DNA from: Pseudomonas sp. PDM04
Lineage (GTDB): Bacteria > Pseudomonadota > Gammaproteobacteria > Pseudomonadales > Pseudomonadaceae
Reading direction: 5' to 3'
Length of the DNA: 64,000 nt
NCBI RefSeq assembly: GCF_014851765.1
Contig: NZ_JACVAI010000003.1
Span: forward strand, 496,001 to 560,000
Part shown: positions 16,684 to 24,452 of the stretch, piece by piece
Layout: every line of letters begins with the position of its first letter
Numbering within the stretch: the stretch's first letter is position 1
Translations under genes and position numbers: made by a program
Notes under the pieces: generated by a model
What the model saw: the letters and a program-made list of their open reading frames with translations, nothing else
Told to the model about the DNA's origin: nothing
Database searches by the model: none

Positions 16684-17553
16684 ATGAAAGCTTCCAAGTG
16701 CATCCTCTCGGCATTTTGCTTCGCCGCCGTCGCCAACCTCGCCATGCCAGCCATGGCCTATGAGGTTGCCCCAAGCTACGAGAAATGCGGGGACGACTCC
16801 TTCAGCCAGTACATCAAGGACGGCGTCACGATCGGCATCGTGTCCGCGCCGCCTCATTCCTTCCTGAACACTTCCAACGGCAAGGCCGAGGGCGTTGACG
16901 TCGAGATCAATGAAGCGGCGCTGAAATGGATGGGCATCACGTCGATAAAATACGAAGTAACGCCCGTTGGCCAACTTGTCCCGGGGCTGATGTCCAAGCG
17001 CATCGATGTGATTGGCACCAACATCCACGTCACCCCGGACCGGATCAAAGCCATCAGCTTTACCGGGCCCTCGTGGTGGTATGGCCCGATCATCGTGCTG
17101 CCGGCAAACTCCGACTTGCAGATCAGTTCCTACGCCGACCTCAAAGGCAAAAAAGTCGGCGCCGTGGTGGGGTCTGCTGCGGACGAATACCTGCGCAAGA
17201 TCGGGGCAGAGTCGATCGCGTTCCCGGGCGCCGAGCAGGAAATCGGCGCGCTGACCACCGGACGCGTGGATGCGGTGCTGGAGGATGATGTCACCGTCGT
17301 TGACTGGCTCAAATCCAACCCCTCCCTGCCGATCAAGCAGCTCAAGGACGTTCCGGTTCCTGAAGAAATGATCACCAAGTACGGGTATGGCTACGCACGC
17401 TACGGTTTGCGCAAGGGTGATTGCACTTTCCGCGCCGCGTATACCCAGGCGTTGGCTGAAGTGAGAGGAACGGGGGAGGTCTCTGCGATATTGAAAAAGT
17501 ACGGTCTGAGCAATCGCAATCTGTTTCTTCACCCGCTTGAGAAAAACTGGTAA
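16684..17553 (+). CDS. ABC transporter periplasmic amino-acid-type binding protein
   Basis: A 289-residue protein with a signal peptide (cleavage near AMA-YEV, residue 25). The body is a SBP_bac_3 fold: LTIGIVSAPPHSFLNTSNGKAEGVDVEI-type opening, GLMSKRIDVIGTNIHVTPDR, FTGPSWWYGPIIVLP and LKGKKVGAVVGSAADEYL. This family binds polar amino acids, ectoine or related compounds. The usual Arg/Asp ligand pair is altered (TPDRIKAISFTGP keeps the Arg region), so the ligand is unclear. It is the first gene of the operon with the permease 17 bases downstream. Confidence 0.88.
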   Translation: MKASKCILSAFCFAAVANLAMPAMAYEVAPSYEKCGDDSFSQYIKDGVTIGIVSAPPHSFLNTSNGKAEGVDVEINEAALKWMGITSIKYEVTPVGQLVPGLMSKRIDVIGTNIHVTPDRIKAISFTGPSWWYGPIIVLPANSDLQISSYADLKGKKVGAVVGSAADEYLRKIGAESIAFPGAEQEIGALTTGRVDAVLEDDVTVVDWLKSNPSLPIKQLKDVPVPEEMITKYGYGYARYGLRKGDCTFRAAYTQALAEVRGTGEVSAILKKYGLSNRNLFLHPLEKNW

Positions 17554-17570
17554 AGCCCAAGGGGTGAAAC

Positions 17571-18290
17571 ATGAACTTATTCAACGTTTCAGTCGTACTC
17601 GAATATTGGCCCGTGTTCCTGAGAGGGTTGGGCCTCACGGTATTGTTGACCATTATCGTATTCAGCCTGAGTGCAGTTTTGGCCATACCCGTGGCACTGG
17701 CTCAACTGTCCCGGTATCGCGTGTTACGCCTGCTTGCGCATATCTATGTGGAAGTGATGCGCGGTACGCCGGTCATCCTGCAATTGATCTACGTGTATTA
17801 CGTATTCCCGATCATCGGTATCAAGGTGGCGCCGTTCAGTGCTGCCGTGATCGGTCTTTCAATGAGCATGATTGCTTACTTGAGTGAAGTGTATCGAGGC
17901 GGTATCAACGGTATCCCACAGGGGCAACGAGAAGCCGCTGCGGCCATGGGCATGAGTGAGTTTCAGGCGTTCCGTCGAGTGATTCTTCCCCAGGCTATCC
18001 GCCTGACCCTGCCGTCGCTAGGTAACTACCTGATCGCGCTGTTCAAGGACAGTGCACTGGCCTCCGTGGTCACGCTGCAGGAGTTGATGTTTGCCGGCCA
18101 GATCATCGCGGTCCGCAACTATGAGTATTTCACCGTATATACCGTGTGTGGCGTGCTCTACCTATCGGTCAGCTACCCCTGTGCATTGCTGGTGCGGTAC
18201 CTGGAAAAACGCACCCAGGGCGGTTACCGGCGCAAGGTCGCGCGAGCGGCGCCTGCAACGCAAAGCTCGGCCGTAGGGGAAAACTCATGA
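17571..18290 (+). CDS. Amino-acid ABC transporter permease (HisM/GlnP type)
   Basis: A 239-residue inner-membrane permease with five hydrophobic segments. The EAA loop is present: [55 protein letters not shown], the site that docks the ATPase. Its first span carries the HisM/GlnP family motif ([27 protein letters not shown]). It is the only permease gene, so it probably works as a homodimer. Its stop overlaps the ATPase start (ATGA). Confidence 0.9.
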   Translation: MNLFNVSVVLEYWPVFLRGLGLTVLLTIIVFSLSAVLAIPVALAQLSRYRVLRLLAHIYVEVMRGTPVILQLIYVYYVFPIIGIKVAPFSAAVIGLSMSMIAYLSEVYRGGINGIPQGQREAAAAMGMSEFQAFRRVILPQAIRLTLPSLGNYLIALFKDSALASVVTLQELMFAGQIIAVRNYEYFTVYTVCGVLYLSVSYPCALLVRYLEKRTQGGYRRKVARAAPATQSSAVGENS

Positions 18291-19045
18291 TCGAACTCAA
18301 AAGCTTGAACAAGGCTTACGGTGACCACGAAGTCCTGCGGGGCATCGACCTCACCATCGAGACCGGGAAAGTCGTGGTCATCATTGGCCCGTCCGGCAGC
18401 GGCAAGTCCACACTGCTCAGGTGCATCAACTACCTGGAGCAGCCGGATTCCGGGACGATACTGCTGGACGGTCAACGAATCTTTTTCGATTCAACGTCCG
18501 GCGCAGCCAAGGCCCACAGCCCCAAGAGCGTCGCCGCCGTGCGCGCCCGACTGGGGATGGTGTTCCAGGACTTCAACCTGTTTCCTCACATGAACGTTCT
18601 GCACAACGTCATGGAAGGCCCCGTTACGGTCAAGGGGCGGCGGGCCAGAGACGTCGAGTCACTGGCGCGCGAGTTACTGGCCAAGGTCGGATTGGCCCAC
18701 CGGGCCGACTACTTTCCGGATGAAATTTCCGGTGGGCAGAAGCAACGGGTGGCGATAGCGAGGGCGCTGGCGATGGAACCCGATGCCATGCTCTTTGACG
18801 AACCCACCAGCGCCCTCGACCCCGAGTTGGTGGGAGAAGTGCTGAATGTCATGCGCGATCTGGCCCAACAGGGCATGACCATGATTGTGGTCACCCACGA
18901 GATGGCCTTTGCCAGGGAAGTGGCCGATGAAGTGGTGTTCATGGACGGTGGAGTCATTATTGAACGCGGGCCGCCGGCGCAGTTGTTCGATCATCCACAA
19001 AATGAAAGAACCGTGCGGTTTCTGCAACGTACGGCGAATGCTTAA
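18287..19045 (+). CDS. Amino-acid ABC transporter ATPase (HisP/GlnQ type)
   Basis: A 252-residue ATPase starting at the ATG that overlaps the permease stop. Walker A is GPSGSGKST (about residues 34-42), the Q-loop is [11 protein letters not shown], the signature is ISGGQKQRV, Walker B is [13 protein letters not shown], and the switch His is in VVTHEM. It powers import with the two preceding products. A gap of 141 bases separates it from the aminotransferase gene. Confidence 0.92.
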   Translation: MIELKSLNKAYGDHEVLRGIDLTIETGKVVVIIGPSGSGKSTLLRCINYLEQPDSGTILLDGQRIFFDSTSGAAKAHSPKSVAAVRARLGMVFQDFNLFPHMNVLHNVMEGPVTVKGRRARDVESLARELLAKVGLAHRADYFPDEISGGQKQRVAIARALAMEPDAMLFDEPTSALDPELVGEVLNVMRDLAQQGMTMIVVTHEMAFAREVADEVVFMDGGVIIERGPPAQLFDHPQNERTVRFLQRTANA

Positions 19046-19186
19046 AGTTTAGAAGTTTCACCTCTTCATTCATAGAAGTCCGCCGTCTATTGCTCATTTG
19101 GACGTCAGCGGCTCCATTGATTTTTTTAAACACTCGTCCAGCCGATTAGTTCGGCCGCGCACTCATTCGTCAAGAGAGGATTCGTC

Positions 19187-20527
19187 ATGGCTCTGCGATA
19201 TCAACATTTCATTACTCCGGCCGGTACAGCCGAATTCCCCAAAGTTGTCAGAGGTGAAGGGGTTTATATATGGGACCATACCGGGCGTCGTTTATTGGAC
19301 GGCTCTTCCGGCGCAGTCTCGGTCAATATCGGTCATGCTCATCCCAGGGTGCTGGAAGCCATGCGTGAGCAGATGAACAAGATCATCTACGCCCACAGCA
19401 TGCGTTGGGACAACGACCCCAGCCAGGCATTGGCCGAGCGACTGGCCCGCCTAAGCGGCTGGGATTTCGAAGCAGCGTTTTTCGTGTCCGGCGGTTCCGA
19501 GGCCAATGAGGCTGCGATCAAGTTCGCTCGCCAGGTGGCGGTCTCACGCGGGCAGGCCAGCCGCTACAAGATCATCAGTCGCGTGCCGTCCTACCATGGC
19601 GCCACCACCGCCTTGCTCGGCATCACCGGCGACACCGATTACGCCAAAGCCTACAAGCCCATGTTCGTCGACATGCCAAAGATCGATGCCCCGTTGCTGT
19701 ATCGCCGGCCGGCCCATGAATCGGTCGACGATGTGATCAATCGCTGCGTTCGCCAACTCGAAGACACCATCATCGCCCAAGGCCCCGAGACCGTGCTGGC
19801 GTTCATGATCGAGCCGGTGGGGGGCGTTTCGACGGGGGCCTTGATGTCACCTGTCGACTATTACGACCGCTGTCGCCAGATCTGCGACCGCTACGGCGTA
19901 TTGATGATCTACGACGAGATCATGAGCGGCGCTGGTCGTACCGGTCGATTCCTCGCGGCCCATCATTGGCCCGACTGCCGTCCCGACATCGTCACCCTGG
20001 CCAAGGGTGTCAGCGGCTCTTACGCGCCGTTGGGTGCGGTGCTCGCATCCTCGGCGATGGTCAATGACGTCAGGCTCAGCGGCGGGTTCAAGCACGGCCA
20101 TACCTACTCGGCCAATCCGCTGGGGTGCGCGGCTTCCAACATGGTGCTCCAGGTGCTGGAGGACGAAGCCCTCATGCCGCGCGCCACCTTGCTGGGTGAA
20201 AGAATCCGTACGCGTCTGGAGGACCTCAAAAGCAGGACTCGGGTCATCGGCGACATCCGGGGCATCGGCCTGCACATGGCGGTCGAAATCGTCGTCGACA
20301 AGGACACCAAGGAAATCTTCACCGATGAAGTCCGCGCCAGTGAAAAGATCGGATTGCTCTGCCGCGAGTACGGGCTGCTGTTGTTCTCACGCCGCACGGC
20401 CGGTGCCGCGTATGGCGAGTGGCTGATGTTCTGCCCGCCGCTGACGATTTCCGACGCCGAAGTGGAGGAGATGCTCGCGGCGTTCGAGAAGGGCGTCTTC
20501 GCGTTCCAGAACTCGGTGTGCTCGTAA
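19187..20527 (+). CDS. Class III PLP-dependent aminotransferase
   Basis: A 446-residue enzyme with AGAGGA before the ATG. Class III features: the opening GVYIWDHTGRRLLDGSSGAVSVNIGHAHP, PLP phosphate-binding GGSEANEAAIKFARQ, the aspartate-containing LMIYDEIMSGAGRTG, and the Schiff-base Lys273 in TLAKGVSGSYAPLGAV. Relatives act on omega- or beta-amino groups (for example beta-alanine or taurine to pyruvate). Placed between an importer and CoA-dependent enzymes, it most likely removes the amino group of the imported compound. The exact substrate is not readable from sequence. Confidence 0.88.
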   Translation: MALRYQHFITPAGTAEFPKVVRGEGVYIWDHTGRRLLDGSSGAVSVNIGHAHPRVLEAMREQMNKIIYAHSMRWDNDPSQALAERLARLSGWDFEAAFFVSGGSEANEAAIKFARQVAVSRGQASRYKIISRVPSYHGATTALLGITGDTDYAKAYKPMFVDMPKIDAPLLYRRPAHESVDDVINRCVRQLEDTIIAQGPETVLAFMIEPVGGVSTGALMSPVDYYDRCRQICDRYGVLMIYDEIMSGAGRTGRFLAAHHWPDCRPDIVTLAKGVSGSYAPLGAVLASSAMVNDVRLSGGFKHGHTYSANPLGCAASNMVLQVLEDEALMPRATLLGERIRTRLEDLKSRTRVIGDIRGIGLHMAVEIVVDKDTKEIFTDEVRASEKIGLLCREYGLLLFSRRTAGAAYGEWLMFCPPLTISDAEVEEMLAAFEKGVFAFQNSVCS

Positions 20528-20591
20528 GGCCAACAGCCGCGTTGTTTTGCTGAGCAGTCGCGGCTTTCATCTGTATATGGGAGGGTTTCAT

Positions 20592-21761
20592 ATGGCTAGG
20601 CGAGCAACCATTGTGGGTTGGGCTCATACGCCTTTCGGTAAGCTGGACGACCCGGATGTCGAGTCCTTGATGGCCCGCGTGTCGCGGGCTGCGCTCGATC
20701 ACGCCCAGGTCGCCCCCGGGGACGTTGGCATGGTCTGCGTGGGCGTCTATAACAACGGTCTCACCCCGCAAGGATTCGAAGGTGCCTTGGTCTCCCTGGG
20801 CGAACCGGCCCTGCGTTTTACCCCGACCGTTCGGGTTGAGAATGCCTGCGCCACCGGCACCGCCGCCATTCACGCAGCGGCCGATTTCATTGAAAGCGGT
20901 CGCGGCCGCATTGCCCTGGTGGTCGGCGCGGAAAAGATGACCGCCGTACCTTCCAGTGTGGTCCCCGGCATCCTGCTCAGCGGCTGCTACCGCCGCGAAG
21001 AGGAAAGTCCCGAAGGCTTCGCCGGCATCTTCGGCCAGATCGCCAGTGCTTACTTCGACCGCTACGGCGATCACCGCGAAGCGCTCGCGATGATCGCTGC
21101 GAAGAACCACGCCAACGGCGTGCACAACCCTTATGCCCACATTCGCAAGGATCTGGGCGTTCAGTTCTGCAATAAAATCTCGGAAAAAAATCCCCTGGTG
21201 GCCGGACCGCTTCGCCGCACCGACTGCTCGTTGGTGTCCGACGGCGCGGCCGCGATCGTGCTGGCCGATGAAGAGACGGCGGCGGCACTGGGCCGGGCCA
21301 TCCGCTTTCGTGCGCGCACCCACGTCAATGACTTCCTGCCGCTCTCGCGCCGTGACCCACTGGTGTTCGAAGGCGCGCGCCACGCCTGGGATGCCGCTCG
21401 CGAAACCGCCGGGGTTGCGCTGGGCGATCTTGACCTGGTGGAAACCCATGACTGCTTCACCATCGCCGAGATGCTGCAATACGAAGCGATGGGGCTGGCC
21501 AAACCCGGGCAGGGTTGGACAGTGATACACGAGGGCATCACCCAACGGACGGGCCGCCTGCCGGTGAACCTCTCCGGCGGCCTCAAGGCCAAGGGGCATC
21601 CACTGGGTGCCACAGGCGTGTCGATGCATGTGATGGCCGCCATGCAACTGATGAACGAAGCCGGCGACATGCAGATCGCCAACGCGCAGTTGGCCGGTGT
21701 TTTCAACATGGGAGGCGCGGCCGTCACCAACTACGTCTCCATCCTGGAGCGGACGAAATGA
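20592..21761 (+). CDS. Thiolase-family protein (SCP2/acetyl-CoA acetyltransferase type)
   Basis: A 389-residue protein from the ATG at 20592, which has GGGAGG upstream. The thiolase residues are present: nucleophile Cys86 in ENACATGTAA, His in VETHDCFTIAEM, and the HPLGATG loop in LKAKGHPLGATG. This branch lacks the classical second CxG motif and resembles SCP2-type thiolases that cleave branched or unusual beta-ketoacyl-CoA. It would release acetyl- or propionyl-CoA. Its stop overlaps the start of the ligase gene (ATGA), so the two are translationally coupled. Confidence 0.85.
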   Translation: MARRATIVGWAHTPFGKLDDPDVESLMARVSRAALDHAQVAPGDVGMVCVGVYNNGLTPQGFEGALVSLGEPALRFTPTVRVENACATGTAAIHAAADFIESGRGRIALVVGAEKMTAVPSSVVPGILLSGCYRREEESPEGFAGIFGQIASAYFDRYGDHREALAMIAAKNHANGVHNPYAHIRKDLGVQFCNKISEKNPLVAGPLRRTDCSLVSDGAAAIVLADEETAAALGRAIRFRARTHVNDFLPLSRRDPLVFEGARHAWDAARETAGVALGDLDLVETHDCFTIAEMLQYEAMGLAKPGQGWTVIHEGITQRTGRLPVNLSGGLKAKGHPLGATGVSMHVMAAMQLMNEAGDMQIANAQLAGVFNMGGAAVTNYVSILERTK

Positions 21762-23389
21762 AGATGGCAGCTCAAATTCCGGCAGTGTCCGAACGGGTCA
21801 TGAACCTCGCGCACTGGCTGACCCAGAATGCGCGGCGCCTGCCTGATCATCCGGCGATCATCCACGGCGACACCACCTGGACCTGGGCGCAGTTCGACGC
21901 CCGGGTCAGTGCGCTGGCCGCAGGGCTCGCCGAGCGGGGCGTGGGGGCGGGCGACAAGGTGCTGGTGCATTCGAAAAACAGCAGCGAGATGTTCGAATCG
22001 CTGTTCGCCGCCTTACGCCTCGGGGCGATCTGGGTGCCGACCAATTTCCGCATCACGCCTGACGAAGTGATCTACATGGCGTCCACGGCCCAGAGCCGTA
22101 TCTTCCTGTGTCAGAGTGATTTCCCCGAATACGCTGCCGCTGTGTGCGCGGCAGCGCCACAGATGGACCTCATCTGGCTGGAAGGCACCAGGCCTGCCGC
22201 GCCGGATCAGCGTCCCCTTGCCGATGACCTGATCCGCACGCACCTGGGCAAGTCCGTGCCCAATGCCGCCGTCGCCCGAGACACGCCGTGCTGGTTCCTG
22301 TTCACCTCCGGAACCACCGGCAAGCCGAAGGCCGCGGTTCTGACCCATGGTCAGCTCGCGTTCGTGATCAACAACCACCTGGCTGATCTCCTGCCAGGCA
22401 CCACCCATCACGACGGTTCGCTGGTGGTCGCGCCGCTGTCCCACGGTGCGGGCATTCACCAACTGAACATCGTCGCGCGGGGCGGCACCACGGTCCTGCT
22501 GCCCTCGGACCGGTTCGACATCGACCTGGCCTTCGAACTCATCGAAAAGCACCGGCTGACCAACATCTTCACCGTGCCCACCGTGCTGAAAATGATGGTC
22601 GAGCACCCCAGCGTGGACCAATGGGATCACCAAAGCCTGCGCCACGTCGTCTATGCCGGCGCGCCGATGTACGAAGCCGACAAGCAACGCGCCCTGGAAA
22701 AACTCGGCCCCGTGCTGGTTCAGTATTACGGCCTGGGTGAAGTGACCGGCAACATCACCGTGCTGCCGCCCTGCGAGCATCAAAGCGCGACCTCACGGCC
22801 ATCAACCTGCGGCTACGAGCGCACCGGCATGCAGGTCTCGATTCAGGACGAGCAGGGCAATGAGCTGCCGACTGGCGTCACGGGCGAGGTCTGCGTCGTG
22901 GGCCCGGCGGTATTCGTGGGCTACTACAACAACCCCGATGCGAACGCCAAGGCATTCCGCAATGGCTGGTTCCGCACCGGCGACATGGGGCACATGGACC
23001 AGGACGGTTTCATCTACCTGACCGGGCGATCTTCCGACATGTACATCTCGGGCGGCTCCAACATCTACCCCCGAGAAATCGAAGAAAAAATCCTTCTGCA
23101 TGAAGGCATCACCGAAGCCGCCGTGCTCGGCCTGCCGGATGCGCAGTGGGGGGAAATCGGCGTCGCGGTCTGTGTACGCAAGGAAGGCGCGGTGTTGAGT
23201 GAGGGTGAGCTGCTGGAGTGGATGGCCGCGAGGATTGCCCGTTACAAAATGCCCAAGCAAGTGTTCTTCTGGGACGCGCTGCCCAAGTCCGGTTATGGCA
23301 AGGTGACGAAGTTGCTGGTGAAGGCGGAGCTGGAGCGGCGGGGTGCCAGGGTGGTGCTCGAGGAGGCGGTGGGGCACGTGGGGCGTTGA
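21758..23389 (+). CDS. Acyl-CoA synthetase (AMP-forming)
   Basis: A 543-residue member of the ANL superfamily. The ATP-binding motif FTSGTTGKPKAAVLTHG lies near residue 185, then YGLGEVTGNITVLPP, the GWFRTGDMGHMDQDGFIYLTGRSSDM hinge region, and the catalytic Lys near residue 515 in PKSGYGKVTK. It activates a carboxylic acid to its CoA ester. In this operon it would supply the thiolase; the acid is probably the keto product of the aminotransferase. The start at 21758 is set by the ATGA overlap with the thiolase gene. Confidence 0.88.
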   Translation: MKMAAQIPAVSERVMNLAHWLTQNARRLPDHPAIIHGDTTWTWAQFDARVSALAAGLAERGVGAGDKVLVHSKNSSEMFESLFAALRLGAIWVPTNFRITPDEVIYMASTAQSRIFLCQSDFPEYAAAVCAAAPQMDLIWLEGTRPAAPDQRPLADDLIRTHLGKSVPNAAVARDTPCWFLFTSGTTGKPKAAVLTHGQLAFVINNHLADLLPGTTHHDGSLVVAPLSHGAGIHQLNIVARGGTTVLLPSDRFDIDLAFELIEKHRLTNIFTVPTVLKMMVEHPSVDQWDHQSLRHVVYAGAPMYEADKQRALEKLGPVLVQYYGLGEVTGNITVLPPCEHQSATSRPSTCGYERTGMQVSIQDEQGNELPTGVTGEVCVVGPAVFVGYYNNPDANAKAFRNGWFRTGDMGHMDQDGFIYLTGRSSDMYISGGSNIYPREIEEKILLHEGITEAAVLGLPDAQWGEIGVAVCVRKEGAVLSEGELLEWMAARIARYKMPKQVFFWDALPKSGYGKVTKLLVKAELERRGARVVLEEAVGHVGR

Positions 23390-23413
23390 GTGATGTTGGC
23401 TCGCCCCCGCACC

Positions 23414-23437
23414 TGTGGGAGCGAGCCTGCTCGCGAT
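23414..23437. repeat. Single REP element
   Basis: A lone copy of GGGAGCGAGCCTGCTCGCGA shortly after the ligase gene, with no inverted partner found nearby. Confidence 0.75.
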
Positions 23438-23496
23438 TGGCGATACCAACGCCATACCTCCTGGCGTGGACGCTTGCAGTGTTCCTCTGGCGCCCA

Positions 23497-23709
23497 TCAA
23501 CGCTCGCTACTGGTTAAGAAAAGAGTCAGATTGTGCGGGAGCGCCAGGCAGCAGGTTTTCTCGATTTCGCTAATCTGTGTTTTTGTGAGTTCGTAGTCGT
23601 ACACATAGTCTTTTTCACTTTCCCAGCCCATTAACGCTGCGAGCTCGCTGCTCAGAATTGGAAGTGTTTTTTCATATGACGCGAAATAATCTCCATCGCG
23701 TACGCCCAT
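23497..23709 (-). CDS. Putative bacteriocin immunity protein C
   Basis: A 70-residue acidic protein. The segment ELAALMGWESEKDYVYDYELTKTQISEI...LALPHNLTLFLTSSE lines up with the immunity-like proteins at 24193 and 23798 (for A: IVALLGHKSVDEMAAGEWLLTADQVAQISRLIGEVIPSDLDIFIGVE). The N-terminal strand seen in the other two is shortened here. It is third in line behind the bacteriocin gene. The ribosome binding site is weak (GAG). Assignment rests on its position and this paralogy, not on a recognised domain. Confidence 0.5.
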   Translation of the reverse strand: MGVRDGDYFASYEKTLPILSSELAALMGWESEKDYVYDYELTKTQISEIEKTCCLALPHNLTLFLTSSER

Positions 23710-23797
23710 GACGCTGTGCTCAAGGCTCTATCCTCGGTGTCTGATCTCCAGTTATCTCCCCGTTTGTTGTACTTCCCCACTGCGGCCAGGCCGAATT

Positions 23798-24061
23798 TCA
23801 TGACGGGCTCGGGTTCTTGAGGCAAGTGCCTACAAAGTACTCCAAGCCATCAGGAAACCTGACGCCTAAAAGATCGGAGAGCGCCATCACCTGACACTCG
23901 CTCAACAATAATTCGCCCGGTTCCATTTCGGCGAGAGGTTTTGACTCAATGAGTTGAGCGACCTTTTCATTGAGTTCAGTTCCCTCAATGTCCAGCTCAA
24001 ATTGGAGGGAATCGTCCTGCTTGTCATCCGGATATAAGCCAGTGATCAATAGGTAGCGCAT
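23798..24061 (-). CDS. Putative bacteriocin immunity protein B
   Basis: An 87-residue acidic protein with a strong ribosome binding site (AAGGAG, 6 bases). It shares its whole length with protein A: LITGLYPDDKQDDSLQFELD against LCITGFLPDVFEDSSLKYELY, and ELLLSECQVMALSDLLGVRFPDGLEYFVG against EWLLTADQVAQISRLIGEVIPSDLDIFIG. It belongs to a small family found behind E3-type nuclease bacteriocins (DUF7683-like, from memory, not certain). Such proteins bind and neutralise the nuclease in the producer's cytoplasm. Just upstream lies a leftover toxin C-terminal tail, so it may originally have served another toxin. Confidence 0.6.
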   Translation of the reverse strand: MRYLLITGLYPDDKQDDSLQFELDIEGTELNEKVAQLIESKPLAEMEPGELLLSECQVMALSDLLGVRFPDGLEYFVGTCLKNPSPS

Positions 24062-24072
24062 GGTTCACTCCT

Positions 24073-24123
24073 TACTGTCTTGAAGTTTTTCTACCCGGTT
24101 TCGCCGGTTTCGCCGGTTTTGTG
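24073..24123 (-). pseudogene. Remnant of a bacteriocin nuclease C-terminus
   Basis: On the minus strand, the frame before immunity gene B reads TKPAKPAKPGRKTSRQ and then a stop, close to the true toxin's ending TKPAKAGRTTPK. It stops 12 bases before the immunity start codon, the same arrangement as toxin and immunity A. Nothing upstream of it in frame resembles the nuclease core. I take it as the relic of a second toxin gene. The match is short and proline/lysine-rich, so chance is possible. Confidence 0.45.
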
Positions 24124-24192
24124 CAAGGTGTGAGCAACCAGTCTTTTTGGCGGATGTGTGAATATCGTCTGATCGACCTTGCTCCATTAACA

Positions 24193-24438
24193 TCACGCCT
24201 CAGCCTCCACCCCAATAAAAATATCCAGATCAGACGGAATCACCTCTCCAATCAACCTCGAAATCTGCGCCACCTGATCAGCAGTCAACAGCCATTCCCC
24301 TGCTGCCATTTCATCCACGCTCTTATGCCCTAGCAGTGCCACAATCTGCTCGTTGAACTCGTCATTTACATACAGCTCATACTTCAATGAACTGTCTTCA
24401 AAAACGTCAGGCAAGAAGCCCGTAATACACAGACTCAT
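24193..24438 (-). CDS. Cognate immunity protein A (putative)
   Basis: An 81-residue acidic protein starting at the ATG at 24438 (AGAGG five bases before); an in-frame GTG at 24444 is less likely. It begins 14 bases after the bacteriocin stop, the standard toxin-immunity arrangement, so it is the best candidate for protecting the producer. Its sequence is that of a small alpha/beta protein (SLCITGFLPDVFEDSSLKYELYVND ... LLTADQVAQISRLIGEVIPSDLDIFIG) and is paralogous to proteins B and C. It does not look like the classical cloacin/ImmE3 family. Confidence 0.65.
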   Translation of the reverse strand: MSLCITGFLPDVFEDSSLKYELYVNDEFNEQIVALLGHKSVDEMAAGEWLLTADQVAQISRLIGEVIPSDLDIFIGVEAEA

Positions 24439-24452
24439 AAACACCTCTCTGG

